Shown: positions 16,063-25,007 of the stretch, piece by piece
How positions within the stretch are numbered: the stretch's first letter is position 1
How the letters are laid out: each line of letters begins with the position of its first letter
Origin: an uncultured Lachnospiraceae bacterium
Lineage (GTDB): Bacteria; Bacillota; Clostridia; Lachnospirales; Lachnospiraceae
Length of the DNA stretch: 32,718 nucleotides
Reading direction: 5' to 3'
NCBI GenBank assembly: GCA_951800145.1
Contig: CATOJE010000038.1
Coordinates: 1-32,718 of the forward strand
Notes under the pieces: model-generated
What the model saw: the letters and a program-made list of their open reading frames with translations, nothing else
Databases searched by the model: none
Told to the model about the DNA's origin: nothing
Translations under genes and position numbers: made by a program

Positions 16063-16686
16063 ATGGGTGAGATTGTCTGGTGGGTGAAGAATATTACATA
16101 TTATTTTATTTTGGTTCATTTTCTGATTCAGCTGGTCCCAAATGGAAGGTATGAGCGCTACATACGGCTGTTTTCCGGAATGGTATTTGTACTTTTGGTA
16201 ATGAGCCCGCTGACCAAAGGGTTAAATTTAGAGCAAAAGCTTGCATATGCTTATGAAAAAATCCGGTTTGAGCAGGATACAGAGGAATTTTCCCAGAAGC
16301 TTTGGGGAATGGAAAATCAGCGGATCCTGGAGGTGATAAGCCAGTATGAGGAGGCGGTATCTCAGGATGTGAAGGCTATGGCCAAAGGCCAGGGGCTGGA
16401 CTGCCAGAGGGTCCGGGTGACCATAGAGAGCCGGCCGGAGGAGGCAGCTTACGGGCAGGTGGTGGGAATGGAGCTTATCTTTGGCCAGGGGGCAGAAGCG
16501 GTACAGGCTGCCAGCGCAAAGCAGGGCTCCATCCGTCCGGTTCAGATCCAGGTAGAGGTTAAGGGAGAAAAGAAGGCAGAGCCCCAGGGGCAGGAAACAG
16601 AGGAGAGGAAAGAGCTGTATGAATTTCAAAGAAAGGTGGCAGAGTATTACGGACTGGAAGAAGGGAATATCCGGATTGCATGGTAA
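16063..16686 (+). CDS. spoIIIAF: Stage III sporulation protein AF
   Basis: A 207-residue protein with two N-terminal hydrophobic helices (about 8-25 and 36-50, around LFSGMVFVLLVMSPL) and a soluble domain with a ring-building fold like that of SpoIIIAG. The YERYIRLFSGMVFVLLVMSPL segment is diagnostic. Its C-terminal coding region overlaps the preferred start of spoIIIAG by 68 bases, in a different frame. Confidence 0.93.
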   Translation: MGEIVWWVKNITYYFILVHFLIQLVPNGRYERYIRLFSGMVFVLLVMSPLTKGLNLEQKLAYAYEKIRFEQDTEEFSQKLWGMENQRILEVISQYEEAVSQDVKAMAKGQGLDCQRVRVTIESRPEEAAYGQVVGMELIFGQGAEAVQAASAKQGSIRPVQIQVEVKGEKKAEPQGQETEERKELYEFQRKVAEYYGLEEGNIRIAW

Positions 16687-17314
16687 AATGTCAAAGGAAA
16701 ATTGGGTGATTCTCCTCTGTATTGGCCTGATCCTGATGATACTGGCAGCACCCTTTGGGGGCAGGGATACAGGAAGCCAAAAGGGAGAGGCTCAATCAGG
16801 AGGGGAGGGAGATATCTGGAATGGCAGTCTGATAAACGGAGCTGAGAAGGATGGAAGCTCACAGGCTATACCCACACCAGAGGAAGGGCAAAATTCAGAT
16901 GTTTATGATGATTCCTATGAAAAGTTTTTGGAAAAAAGAGTAAAGGAGGTGCTCTCAAATGTAGAGGGGGTGGGGAAGGTGGATGTGCTGATTGTGCTTA
17001 AATCTTCAGAACAGAGGGTATACCAGACGGATGGAAGAAGCTCCCAGTCCTCTACCAAGGAGCAGGATGTCTCAGGAGGCGTGCGGGATGTGACAGAACA
17101 GGAGCAGGAGTCAAGCACCGTGGTAATGGGTGGGAACAGCGGCGCCGGGACGGGCCCTCTGCTGGCTAAGGAGCTGCGGCCGGAGATCTCCGGAATTATT
17201 ATCAGCGCTCAGGGCGGGGGAAATGCTTCGGTAAAAACAGAAATTATGGATGCGATGGAGGCATTATTTGGCCTGCCTGCACATAAGATAAAAGTATTAA
17301 AGAGGGTGGAATAA
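16619..17314 (+). CDS. spoIIIAG: Stage III sporulation protein AG
   Basis: A single-pass membrane protein whose ring domain forms the large secretin-like pore in the intermembrane space. One helix (WVILLCIGLILMILAAPF) is followed by a linker, the KRVKEVLSNVEGVGKVDVLIVL ring motif and the RPEISGIIISAQGGG core. Start choice is open. ATG 16619 gives 231 aa with a basic N-terminus and has GGAGAGG 10 bases upstream, but overlaps spoIIIAF by 68 bases. ATG 16688, two bases beyond the spoIIIAF stop codon, gives 208 aa but has no visible ribosome site. I favour 16619. Confidence 0.92.
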   Translation: MNFKERWQSITDWKKGISGLHGKMSKENWVILLCIGLILMILAAPFGGRDTGSQKGEAQSGGEGDIWNGSLINGAEKDGSSQAIPTPEEGQNSDVYDDSYEKFLEKRVKEVLSNVEGVGKVDVLIVLKSSEQRVYQTDGRSSQSSTKEQDVSGGVRDVTEQEQESSTVVMGGNSGAGTGPLLAKELRPEISGIIISAQGGGNASVKTEIMDAMEALFGLPAHKIKVLKRVE

Positions 17315-17327
17315 AGGAGCGAGGATA

Positions 17328-18110
17328 ATGAAACCGAAAAAAGAATTAAACATGAAAAAACTGTTTCGCCGCAACCAGGTGATTATTACTGCATTAGCAG
17401 TGATGATTGCCGCTGCCGGATACTTAAATTATGCCGGCAAGCAGGAGCTAGCCGCTGGAAGCCAGGTGAATGAGGCCAGGATGATGGAGATTTCAGACGA
17501 GGATATTCTGGCAGAGAATCAGGCCAGCCCCTATTATGGGGATTCACTGACCGAGATCGGCAGCCTGGATCAGGATTTCCTGGATGAAACCATTGCAGAA
17601 GCCACCATGGAGGAGAATTACCAGTATGCGGAAGGAAACCAGACAGAGGATGGCCTGGCGGCCGGAGCAGACGGACAGACCGCCCAGGGCGAGGCGTCGC
17701 AGGCAGGAATGGAAAACCCAGGAGAAGCCGTATTAACCAGCGGAATGAGTGTGACGGATTACATAGCGAATGTCCAGCTGAGCCGGGAACAGGTCCGGGC
17801 GAAGAACAAGGAAACACTGATGAATCTGATTAACAGCACAGAGATCGAGGAATCTGCCAAGCAGCAGGCAATCCAGGATATGATTGCCCTCACAGAGGTG
17901 GCGGAGAAGGAAAATGCGGCGGAAACTCTGCTGATGGCAAAGGGATTTGCAGATCCGGTGGTGAGTGTTTCTGCCGGGCAGGTGGATGTGGTGATCAATG
18001 CCTCCAGCATTACTGACCAGCAGAGAGCGCAGATCGAGGATATAGTAAAGCGGAAGACAGAGTCCTCTGCGGATCAGATCGTCATTTCCCTGATGAATTT
18101 ATCAGAGTAA
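17328..18110 (+). CDS. spoIIIAH: Stage III sporulation protein AH
   Basis: A 260-residue single-pass protein of the mother-cell membrane; in Bacillus its outer domain binds forespore SpoIIQ and zips the two membranes together. The basic N-terminus MKKLFRRNQ precedes one helix (about 16-33). A long acidic, glutamine-rich linker follows, then the ring domain with ALTEVAEKENAAETLLMAKG and the C-terminal VVINASSITDQQRAQIEDIV, both typical. AAAGGAGCGAGGATA precedes ATG 17328; ATG 17352 is a less likely start. It is last in the operon. A separate promoter lies before the next gene. Confidence 0.95.
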   Translation: MKPKKELNMKKLFRRNQVIITALAVMIAAAGYLNYAGKQELAAGSQVNEARMMEISDEDILAENQASPYYGDSLTEIGSLDQDFLDETIAEATMEENYQYAEGNQTEDGLAAGADGQTAQGEASQAGMENPGEAVLTSGMSVTDYIANVQLSREQVRAKNKETLMNLINSTEIEESAKQQAIQDMIALTEVAEKENAAETLLMAKGFADPVVSVSAGQVDVVINASSITDQQRAQIEDIVKRKTESSADQIVISLMNLSE

Positions 18111-18135
18111 TCCGGGTAATCTTTTGAAAACCACC

Positions 18136-18164
18136 TTTCCAAAGTGCCTATCTTCTGCTATAAT
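18136..18164 (+). promoter_or_regulatory. Sigma-A type promoter for the Asp23 gene
   Basis: TTTCCA (18136-18141), a 17-base spacer and a perfect TATAAT (18159-18164), about 41 bases before the ATG. It would let the Asp23 gene be expressed without sporulation. Confidence 0.65.
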
Positions 18165-18205
18165 GAGAGCTAACGGATATAAATTTGGATTGAGCAGGAG
18201 GTAGC

Positions 18206-18595
18206 ATGGTGGCAGAGATGGAAAATAGAAGCACCCATAAGGTATATGAAAAGGATAAGCTGGGAGAGGTTCAGATCGCCGACGAGGTGGTGGCAATTAT
18301 TGCCGGCCTGGCCGCTACGGAGGTAGAGGGTGTAGATTCCATGGCAGGAAATATTACCAATGAATTAGTTGGGAAGCTGGGCATGAAGAATCTTTCCAAG
18401 GGAGTGAAGGTAGATGTAACGGAGGAGCATGTATCCGTGGATCTTTCCCTGAATTTAAAATATGGATATAATATTCCAGATGTGGGGGAAAAGGTTCAGG
18501 ACCGGGTAAAGTCCGCCATCGAGAATATGACCGGCTTGTCTGTGCTGGATGTTAATATTAAGATCGCCAGCGTGAATATGGAGAACGCCAACTAA
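18206..18595 (+). CDS. Asp23/Gls24 family protein, YqhY-like
   Basis: A 129-residue alkaline-shock (Asp23/Gls24) protein. The family core is clear: GEVQIADEVVAIIAGLAATEVEGVDSMAG, then VSVDLSLNLKYGYNIPDVGEKVQ. In Bacillus, yqhY also lies downstream of spoIIIA (with acc genes between) and has been linked to control of fatty-acid synthesis; that the same role applies here is only inferred from position. AGGAGG precedes the ATG. A terminator follows. Confidence 0.93.
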   Translation: MVAEMENRSTHKVYEKDKLGEVQIADEVVAIIAGLAATEVEGVDSMAGNITNELVGKLGMKNLSKGVKVDVTEEHVSVDLSLNLKYGYNIPDVGEKVQDRVKSAIENMTGLSVLDVNIKIASVNMENAN

Positions 18596-18613
18596 TGTAA
18601 ACAGTGATATAGG

Positions 18614-18653
18614 AAAAAGGCAGTCAGGACAGAGCTCTGGCTGCCTTTTATTG
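18614..18653 (+). terminator. Terminator after the Asp23 gene
   Basis: AAAAGGCAG pairs with CTGCCTTTT, with the inner palindrome CAGAGCTCTG, and the stem runs into TTTTATT. It separates this gene from the convergent TetR-type regulator. Confidence 0.85.
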
Positions 18654-18703
18654 CGCACTGGCACTTCAAGGAAGATTGTCAGCCAGGCTGACGAGTGCCC
18701 GGC

Positions 18704-19276
18704 TTAAACGAAAAACTCCCGGTTGGCAAAGGAGCATACATTTGATACAAATTCCTCCATATTGTAGTCTTCCTCCGCCTCCAGATAACATTTGGCGATG
18801 CTGATGTACAGCTCTGCTAACAGGTAAGTAAAGACAGCAGGCCTGATATTCAGCCGGCAGCCCTCCAGCTCCAGATCGTGGAGCTTTTGATCCAGTACCT
18901 GAACCAGGTAATTGCGCAGAATATCCATAAAGATTCCATTTTTATTTACCTGGTAGGTTTTCTGGAAGGTGGCCTTATTCCCATCGATGGCAGCAATCAG
19001 CTTGGTTACAAAAACTCTGGCCTTTCCGTCCTTTAAGTAGACCACATCCTTATCCAGATCAAAATGTTCGAAAAAGATCTGAAGGCAGTAGTAGAGAAGA
19101 TCGTACTTGTCCTCAAAATACCGGTAAAAGGTAGAGCGGGGCACCATGGAATGATCGCACAGCTGGGTCAGGGTGATTTTTTCAAAGGGCATCTCCTCCA
19201 GCAGCTGGAACAGGGAGCGGCTTAAAAGAAGATAGGTTCGTCTGGTGGAAATCTTTTCTTTTCGGTCTGGCTGCAT
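18704..19276 (-). CDS. TetR/AcrR-family regulator of the MMPL operon
   Basis: A 190-residue regulator with an N-terminal TetR helix-turn-helix (SLFQLLEEMPFEKITLTQLCDH, then the recognition region VPRSTFYRYFEDKYDLLYY) and a helical C-terminal ligand or dimer domain. I start at ATG 19276, with AAGGAG 12 bases upstream. An in-frame ATG further upstream would add 40 residues without TetR character and would run through the operator-like repeat. It is divergent from the MMPL transporter, the usual arrangement for a local repressor. Confidence 0.88.
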   Translation of the reverse strand: MQPDRKEKISTRRTYLLLSRSLFQLLEEMPFEKITLTQLCDHSMVPRSTFYRYFEDKYDLLYYCLQIFFEHFDLDKDVVYLKDGKARVFVTKLIAAIDGNKATFQKTYQVNKNGIFMDILRNYLVQVLDQKLHDLELEGCRLNIRPAVFTYLLAELYISIAKCYLEAEEDYNMEEFVSNVCSFANREFFV

Positions 19277-19316
19277 CGTAGGGTGAATCTCCTTCTTCCA
19301 TTCAGTATCTGTGATT

Positions 19317-19363
19317 TTGTATAAAATGAGACAATTAAGTAAAAACTGTCTCATATTGTACAG
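19317..19363. promoter_or_regulatory. Inverted repeat, putative TetR operator
   Basis: Arms 19317-19333 and 19347-19363 match at 14 of 17 positions; the inner ATGAGACA/TGTCTCAT is perfect, with a 13-base centre. It lies in the gap between the divergent regulator and transporter genes, 41 bases upstream of the regulator start. No other function is apparent. Confidence 0.65.
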
Positions 19364-19380
19364 ATTTAAAATATTGATTC

Positions 19381-19409
19381 TTGAGTATTTTATCATAATT
19401 ATACATAAT
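19381..19409 (+). promoter_or_regulatory. Promoter for the MMPL operon
   Basis: TTGAGT (19381-19386), a 17-base spacer and CATAAT (19404-19409), about 42 bases before the ATG at 19451. It lies 18 bases past the inverted repeat. Confidence 0.55.
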
Positions 19410-19450
19410 ATGGCAAGTAACAGGAAACAAAAAGAAAGGATCAGGAAGCA

Positions 19451-21796
19451 ATGGAGGAGAGAAAAACTTCTGAAAACTTTATGGTAAAGCTGGCCAGCTT
19501 CATCGTAAATAAACGAAAAGCCTTTATCGCGCTGTTTGCCCTTGCCTGCATCTATAGTGCGATTTCCATTCCCAAGGTGGGTGTGATCAATGATCTGACG
19601 GAATACCTGCCGGAAAGCACGGAAACCAGGCAGGGCCTGGATATTATGAATGAGGAATTTACTACCTTTGGCTCAGCTACGGTGCTGGTGAGCAATATTA
19701 CATACGATAACGCGCTGGCTCTTTCAAAGGAGCTGGAGGAGATCACTGGAGTCTCCGCGGTGGCCTTCTATGACGAAGACAGCGACAGCTATGACAGTGA
19801 GGACAGAGGGGACTATTATCAGGACGCCAGCGCCCTGTATACCATCACCCTGGAGGAAGAGGAGGACACCCCTATTTCCCAGGCGGCCATGGTGCAGATG
19901 CGGGAGATCCTGTCCGAGTATTCCTCCTATGTATACAGTACCGTGGATAAGGATGACGCAGCTTCCCTGAAGGCGGATATGCGTGTGATTGTGGTGATCG
20001 TGATTTTCATCATCCTGGTGGTGCTTCTCTTTACCTCCAAGACCTATATGGAGATTGTGATCTTTTTAGCGGTATTTGGGGTGGCGGCACTGTTAAATAT
20101 GGGAACCAATTACTGGTTCGGAGAAATTTCCTTTGTGACCAATGCAGTGGGGGCGGTTCTCCAGCTGGCTCTGGCCATCGACTATGCAATTATCTTTTTT
20201 CACCGGTTTATGGAGGAGCATGAGACAAAGGATACCATCCAGGCAACCATTATCGCCTTAAGCAAGGCGATTCCTGAGATTTCCTCCAGCAGCCTGACCA
20301 CAGTGTCCGGTATGGTGGCACTGATGTTTATGCAGTTTGGAATCGGGATGGATCTGGGAAGCGTGCTGACAAAGGCGATCATTATCAGCCTTCTGACGGT
20401 GTTCCTTTTGATGCCGGCATTAATTGTTATGTTTTCTAAGGCCATCGACCGCACAGTACATAAAAACTTTGTGCCGGCCATCCGCTTCTGGGGGAAGGCT
20501 GTGGTAAAGCTGCGTTTTATAGGCATTCCGGTTTTTCTTGTGATTGTGGCAGCCGCCTGTGTATTATCCGGAAGGTGCCCTTATATTTATGATGTAAATT
20601 CCATCGAATCCAGCAAGAAAAATGAATTCCTGGCGTCAAAGGAGAGAATCCAGGAAACCTTTGAGGTGACGAATACTATGGCTATCGTGGTGCCAAAGGG
20701 CGATTACGAGAAGGAAGGGAAAATCCTGAAGCGCCTGGAGGCCATGGAAGAGGTGGACACAGCACTGGGCCTGGCCAATGTGGAGGTCACAGATGACGGC
20801 AAATATATTCTGGTAGATAAATTAAGCCCCAGGGAATTCTCTGAGGTGGCGGAGGTGGATCTGGATCTGGTTCGCCTGCTGTACCAGTTTTATGCCCTGG
20901 AGCAGGAGCAGTACAGCGCTTTTATGAAGAATTTGGAGGATTACCGGATCTCCATCATAGATATGATTGATTTTATCTATGAACAGAAGGAAAAGGGCGG
21001 AATCGAGTTTGACGACGAGCTGTCTGAGGAGATCGACGATCTGTACCAGGCAGTCTGTGATGCCAGAAAGCAGCTGGAGGGGGAGACCTATGACCGTCTG
21101 GTCTTCACTCTGAAGGGGCCGGTGGAGGGGGAAGAAACCTTTGCCGTGGTAGACCGGATTCGGAATCTGGCCGAGGAATACTACGATGAGGTCTATGTGG
21201 TAGGCGACGCCACCAGCAATCAGGATCTAAGCAGCTCCTTCCAGCGGGATAATATGATTATCAGTGTGCTGACCGCCTTATTTGTAGGCGTCATCCTGCT
21301 GTTTACCTTCCAGTCTGCCGGGCTGCCCTTTTTGCTGGTGCTGACCATCCAGGGGAGTATTTGGATCAACTTTTCCTTCCCCTATCTCACCAGCAGCACC
21401 ATGTACTTTTTAAGCTATCTGGTGGTGAGCTCCATCCAGATGGGGGCGACCATTGATTATGCCATCGTGATTACCAGCCGGTATCTGAGCCTGAGAAAGG
21501 AAATGGAGAACCGGAAGGAGACGGTGATCGAGGCTTTAAACCAATCCTTCCCCACTATCATTACCTCCGGAACCATTTTAACCAGCGCCGGGTTTGTCAT
21601 CGGTTATCTGACCAATAATGCGGTCATTGCTTCTCTGGGAAAGGTGCTGGGACGGGGAACTCTGATCTCGATCATTCTGGTTATGACGGTGCTTCCTCAG
21701 CTGCTCTTAATAGGCGATAAGCTGATTGATAAAACGGAGCTGACCAGGGCGTCTAAGTCAGAACAGGAAAAGGAGGAGCACAGCGATGAAAAATAG
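19451..21796 (+). CDS. MMPL/RND-family transporter
   Basis: A 781-residue export-type transporter of the MMPL branch of the RND superfamily. The layout is typical: one N-terminal helix (about 21-38), a large extracytoplasmic loop, a cluster of helices containing the proton-relay region AIDYAIIFFHRFMEEHE, a second outer loop with a long charged helical part (about 450-560), then a second helix cluster with the matching MGATIDYAIVITSRYL. Both relay segments keep an aspartate. The gene overlaps the surface protein by 11 bases, so translation is coupled. A lipid, peptide or drug substrate is possible; none can be named from sequence. Confidence 0.92.
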   Translation: MEERKTSENFMVKLASFIVNKRKAFIALFALACIYSAISIPKVGVINDLTEYLPESTETRQGLDIMNEEFTTFGSATVLVSNITYDNALALSKELEEITGVSAVAFYDEDSDSYDSEDRGDYYQDASALYTITLEEEEDTPISQAAMVQMREILSEYSSYVYSTVDKDDAASLKADMRVIVVIVIFIILVVLLFTSKTYMEIVIFLAVFGVAALLNMGTNYWFGEISFVTNAVGAVLQLALAIDYAIIFFHRFMEEHETKDTIQATIIALSKAIPEISSSSLTTVSGMVALMFMQFGIGMDLGSVLTKAIIISLLTVFLLMPALIVMFSKAIDRTVHKNFVPAIRFWGKAVVKLRFIGIPVFLVIVAAACVLSGRCPYIYDVNSIESSKKNEFLASKERIQETFEVTNTMAIVVPKGDYEKEGKILKRLEAMEEVDTALGLANVEVTDDGKYILVDKLSPREFSEVAEVDLDLVRLLYQFYALEQEQYSAFMKNLEDYRISIIDMIDFIYEQKEKGGIEFDDELSEEIDDLYQAVCDARKQLEGETYDRLVFTLKGPVEGEETFAVVDRIRNLAEEYYDEVYVVGDATSNQDLSSSFQRDNMIISVLTALFVGVILLFTFQSAGLPFLLVLTIQGSIWINFSFPYLTSSTMYFLSYLVVSSIQMGATIDYAIVITSRYLSLRKEMENRKETVIEALNQSFPTIITSGTILTSAGFVIGYLTNNAVIASLGKVLGRGTLISIILVMTVLPQLLLIGDKLIDKTELTRASKSEQEKEEHSDEK

Positions 21797-24700
21797 AGGT
21801 AATCATACCCGAAAAACGGCGGCCCTTCTGGCAGTGACGCTGATGCTGTCCGGGACAGAGGGCATTTGCGGATTTGCAGAGCAGAGGCAAATCCTGCAGC
21901 CGGAGGTCTCAGCTGAGATGGCAGAGACAGAAGTTATGGTAATCCGATCCGTGGAGGATTTTCTGGAATTCAGTAAAAACAGTACCAGAGAAAGCTATAC
22001 CAAGGGAAAACAGTTTGTTCTGGAAGCAGACCTGAACCTTCAGGGAGTGAATATTTCCCCCATTGGGGTGTTTGCCGGGGTCTTCGACGGCAAAGGCCAT
22101 GAGATTACAGGGCTTGAGATTCTTTCTTCTGGCTCAAACCTGGGGCTGTTCCGGTACATTCAGGAAGGGGCCGTGGTAAAAAACCTTTCTGTCTGTGGAT
22201 CCTTAAGACCTGAGGGAAGCCGGAGGAATATCGGAGGCATCGCCGGCGTGAACCGGGGACAGATAGAAAACTGCCAGTTTTCCGGACAGATCACTGCCCA
22301 GGAGGCCCTGGGGGGCATCGCCGGATATAATGAGGAAACTGGCGTGATTCTCCGGTGTGAGAATCAGGCGGAGCTGACAGGGAATTTAAAAACAGGCGGA
22401 ATTGCCGGAATCAATGAAGGAAGCATCATTACCTGTGTGAATCATGGAGAGATTAATGCTACGGATCAAGGCGTTTCTCAGGAGCAGGAGAATCAAGTTG
22501 CACTGGGGGAGATTGACCTTGAGGAGCGTATCCGCATTGAGCGGGTAAATGATGCAGGGGGGATCGCCGGGCTTTCCACCGGGCTGATCCAAAGCTGTAT
22601 TAATCAGGGGACGGTGGGATACCCCCATATTGGCTATAATCTGGGAGGAATCGCCGGGCGTCAGAGCGGCAACATCGAAAAATGTATTAACAAGGGCAAT
22701 ATCCAGGGGAGAAAGGATGTGGGGGGAATTGCAGGGCAATTCGAGCCTCATCTGACAGTGATCTATGAGGAGGATATGTTTGACAGCCTTCAGAACCAGG
22801 TAGACGCTCTTTCGGATATGGGGGATACCCTGTCGAATATCATCGAGAATGCAGGAGACCGGGCGGTGGATGATCTGGACCAGGTGGATTCTCAGCTGGG
22901 GAAAATTAAGGATACCGGCCGCTCCTATAAGGATGTGTACCGAGAGGACGGGGATCAGTTTGACAGGGAGATTGACCCGGCGGTGGACGATATTCTTCAA
23001 GCCCTGGAGGATATGGACCTGGATCTGGTAGATAATGGAAGCGAGATCCACTATCGGGCTGCTGTGGAGCAGGTACGGAAAATTTCAGATTTGCGGAGAG
23101 AGGCCAGGAAGGGCTATGAGGGGGAGATCACCGATGTAAAGGCCCTGAAGGAATGGCTGGAGAAAAAGCGGCAGATTCTGGAGGAGATGGCCGGGCTGGC
23201 AGAGGAGCTGCAGCAGAATCTGGTTTACCTGGCGGTCAATGTACCAAGAGATGCCATAGACGGTATGGAAGGTTTCGGGGGAGATTTGGAGGATTTGCAG
23301 GAGGAATCCCGCACCTTGATCCGGGCAATCCGCAGAAACAGCGATCAGCTCAGGGATGACCTAGAGCATATGGACGAAGATTTAACCGCTGACATGGATG
23401 TGCTTTCCCAGGATATGGATATCTTTACCGATGGGTTAAAGGACAGCAAGGCTCAGATCCGGGAACAGAAAAATCAGATTAAGGCTCAGATTGATGAGAT
23501 ACAGGACACCATCTCCGATGGTATTGACCGCGCCAGAGAGGAGAAGGAGCTGTTTGAAGATGTGTCCGACTTAGTCGGGGAGGAGCTGGAGGCGGGTGTG
23601 ATCCACGACAGCCAGAACTGGGGGAAAATCCTGGCGGATTATCAGGCCGGAGGGATCGTAGGGATCATCGGTATGGAAACCAGTCTGGATCCGGAACAGG
23701 ATCTGGAGGCGGATGAGGAGAGAACGCTAAATGTTACCCGCAATGTAAGAGCCATTATCTTTGAGTGCGTGAATCAGGAGGAGGTGGCGGTGAAAAATGA
23801 TTATGCAGGTGGAATCGCAGGAAAGGCGAATCTGGGCGCACTGATTCAGAACCAGAATTACGGGGATATTTCGGCTGAGGACGGGAACTATGCAGGAGGA
23901 ATCACCGGCAGCAGCGCCTATGTCCTGCGGGGCAACTGCAGCATGTGTCAGATCCGCGGGAATGATTATCTGGGAGGCATCGCAGGATGGGGAACCGATA
24001 TTTTGGAAAACTACGCAATGGTCTCCTTCGATGCCATGGATGGTGAATGGATTGGGAGCATTGCCGGGGACTGGGATCCGGAGGGAGCGGTCCAGGGCAA
24101 CTGCTATGTAGATGAGGGGATCGGGGCGTTTGACGGGATCACCTATGAGGGTCAGGCTGAGGGGCTTTCTTACAGTGAGTTTTCTAGCCTGCCCCAGATT
24201 CCCGAAGCCTTTGGACAGATAACGGTCACCTTTTTGGTGGAGGATCAGGTGGTCAAGACGGTTCGCTGCAAGTATGGAGAAGGCGTGCCTGAAAGTCAGA
24301 TCCCTCAGGTTCCCCAGAAGGATGGATATTACTATGTGTGGGAGGAAAAGGATCTGTCCTGTATCCGGGGAAGGGAAAAGGTTCATGCTATCTACAAGGC
24401 CTGGAATACCACCATTGCTTCTTCGCCGGATAAAAAGCCGACGCTCCTGGCAGAGGGAAATTTCTATCCTGGAACGGTGCTGGAGCTGACAGAAATGGAT
24501 GAGGCCGCCCTGTCAGACTGGGAAGGCAGCCGGTCAGACATCCGGGTGATAAAGGGGTATCAGTACGATATCCGCCAGCCGGAGGGGGCTGGGGCTCCGG
24601 CGGGGATCACAGTCCATGTGCTGGCTGAGGGCTGTCCGGCGAATGCAGGGATCGGCATCTGGACAGATGGTCAGCTTCAGCTGGCAGAAAGCCGGAGAGA

Positions 24701-24986
24701 TGGGGATTACCTTGTGTTTTCCATGGACGCGCCGGGAAGCTTTGGGATCCTGAAGCCGGAGAAACCCGCGGCCTTCTGGCTGATCCCCGGAGTTGGAATC
24801 TTGATCTTAGCTGCAGGCCTTATTACAGCAAGGCGCCGGAGGAAGGGGCCAGGAAAGAATACGAAGCGGACTATCAAAGCAAAAGAGGAAGTAGAAACCT
24901 GTCAGGAGGCAAAGAAGGAAACCTCCGGAACAGAGGAGGGCGACGGGGAAACAGAAGCAGAGGAAGCCCCCGAAAAGGATGAATGA
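21786..24986 (+). CDS. Large surface protein with GLUG repeats and a coiled-coil stalk
   Basis: A 1066-residue secreted, membrane-anchored protein. Order: signal peptide (about 1-30); GLUG-type repeats (about 75-325, units of the form GGIAGxNxGxIxxCxNxG); a long acidic coiled-coil region (about 330-615); a second GLUG block (about 620-780); an InlB-like beta segment (about 808-870, VTFLVEDQVVKTVRCKYGEG); a beta domain; one transmembrane helix (about 997-1015); then a basic stop and an acidic cytoplasmic tail. The helical stretch is embedded between GLUG blocks. It overlaps the MMPL gene by 11 bases, so it is probably that transporter's outer partner or a product it handles. The role is unknown. 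Confidence 0.85.
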   Translation: MKNRGNHTRKTAALLAVTLMLSGTEGICGFAEQRQILQPEVSAEMAETEVMVIRSVEDFLEFSKNSTRESYTKGKQFVLEADLNLQGVNISPIGVFAGVFDGKGHEITGLEILSSGSNLGLFRYIQEGAVVKNLSVCGSLRPEGSRRNIGGIAGVNRGQIENCQFSGQITAQEALGGIAGYNEETGVILRCENQAELTGNLKTGGIAGINEGSIITCVNHGEINATDQGVSQEQENQVALGEIDLEERIRIERVNDAGGIAGLSTGLIQSCINQGTVGYPHIGYNLGGIAGRQSGNIEKCINKGNIQGRKDVGGIAGQFEPHLTVIYEEDMFDSLQNQVDALSDMGDTLSNIIENAGDRAVDDLDQVDSQLGKIKDTGRSYKDVYREDGDQFDREIDPAVDDILQALEDMDLDLVDNGSEIHYRAAVEQVRKISDLRREARKGYEGEITDVKALKEWLEKKRQILEEMAGLAEELQQNLVYLAVNVPRDAIDGMEGFGGDLEDLQEESRTLIRAIRRNSDQLRDDLEHMDEDLTADMDVLSQDMDIFTDGLKDSKAQIREQKNQIKAQIDEIQDTISDGIDRAREEKELFEDVSDLVGEELEAGVIHDSQNWGKILADYQAGGIVGIIGMETSLDPEQDLEADEERTLNVTRNVRAIIFECVNQEEVAVKNDYAGGIAGKANLGALIQNQNYGDISAEDGNYAGGITGSSAYVLRGNCSMCQIRGNDYLGGIAGWGTDILENYAMVSFDAMDGEWIGSIAGDWDPEGAVQGNCYVDEGIGAFDGITYEGQAEGLSYSEFSSLPQIPEAFGQITVTFLVEDQVVKTVRCKYGEGVPESQIPQVPQKDGYYYVWEEKDLSCIRGREKVHAIYKAWNTTIASSPDKKPTLLAEGNFYPGTVLELTEMDEAALSDWEGSRSDIRVIKGYQYDIRQPEGAGAPAGITVHVLAEGCPANAGIGIWTDGQLQLAESRRDGDYLVFSMDAPGSFGILKPEKPAAFWLIPGVGILILAAGLITARRRRKGPGKNTKRTIKAKEEVETCQEAKKETSGTEEGDGETEAEEAPEKDE

Positions 24987-25007
24987 AAGAAAAGCAGGAG
25001 AAGGCCT

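Noticed and set aside
22386-23051. A 221-residue minus-strand frame inside the GLUG protein gene.
   Set aside because: It is antisense to the well-supported surface protein, with no recognisable domain.
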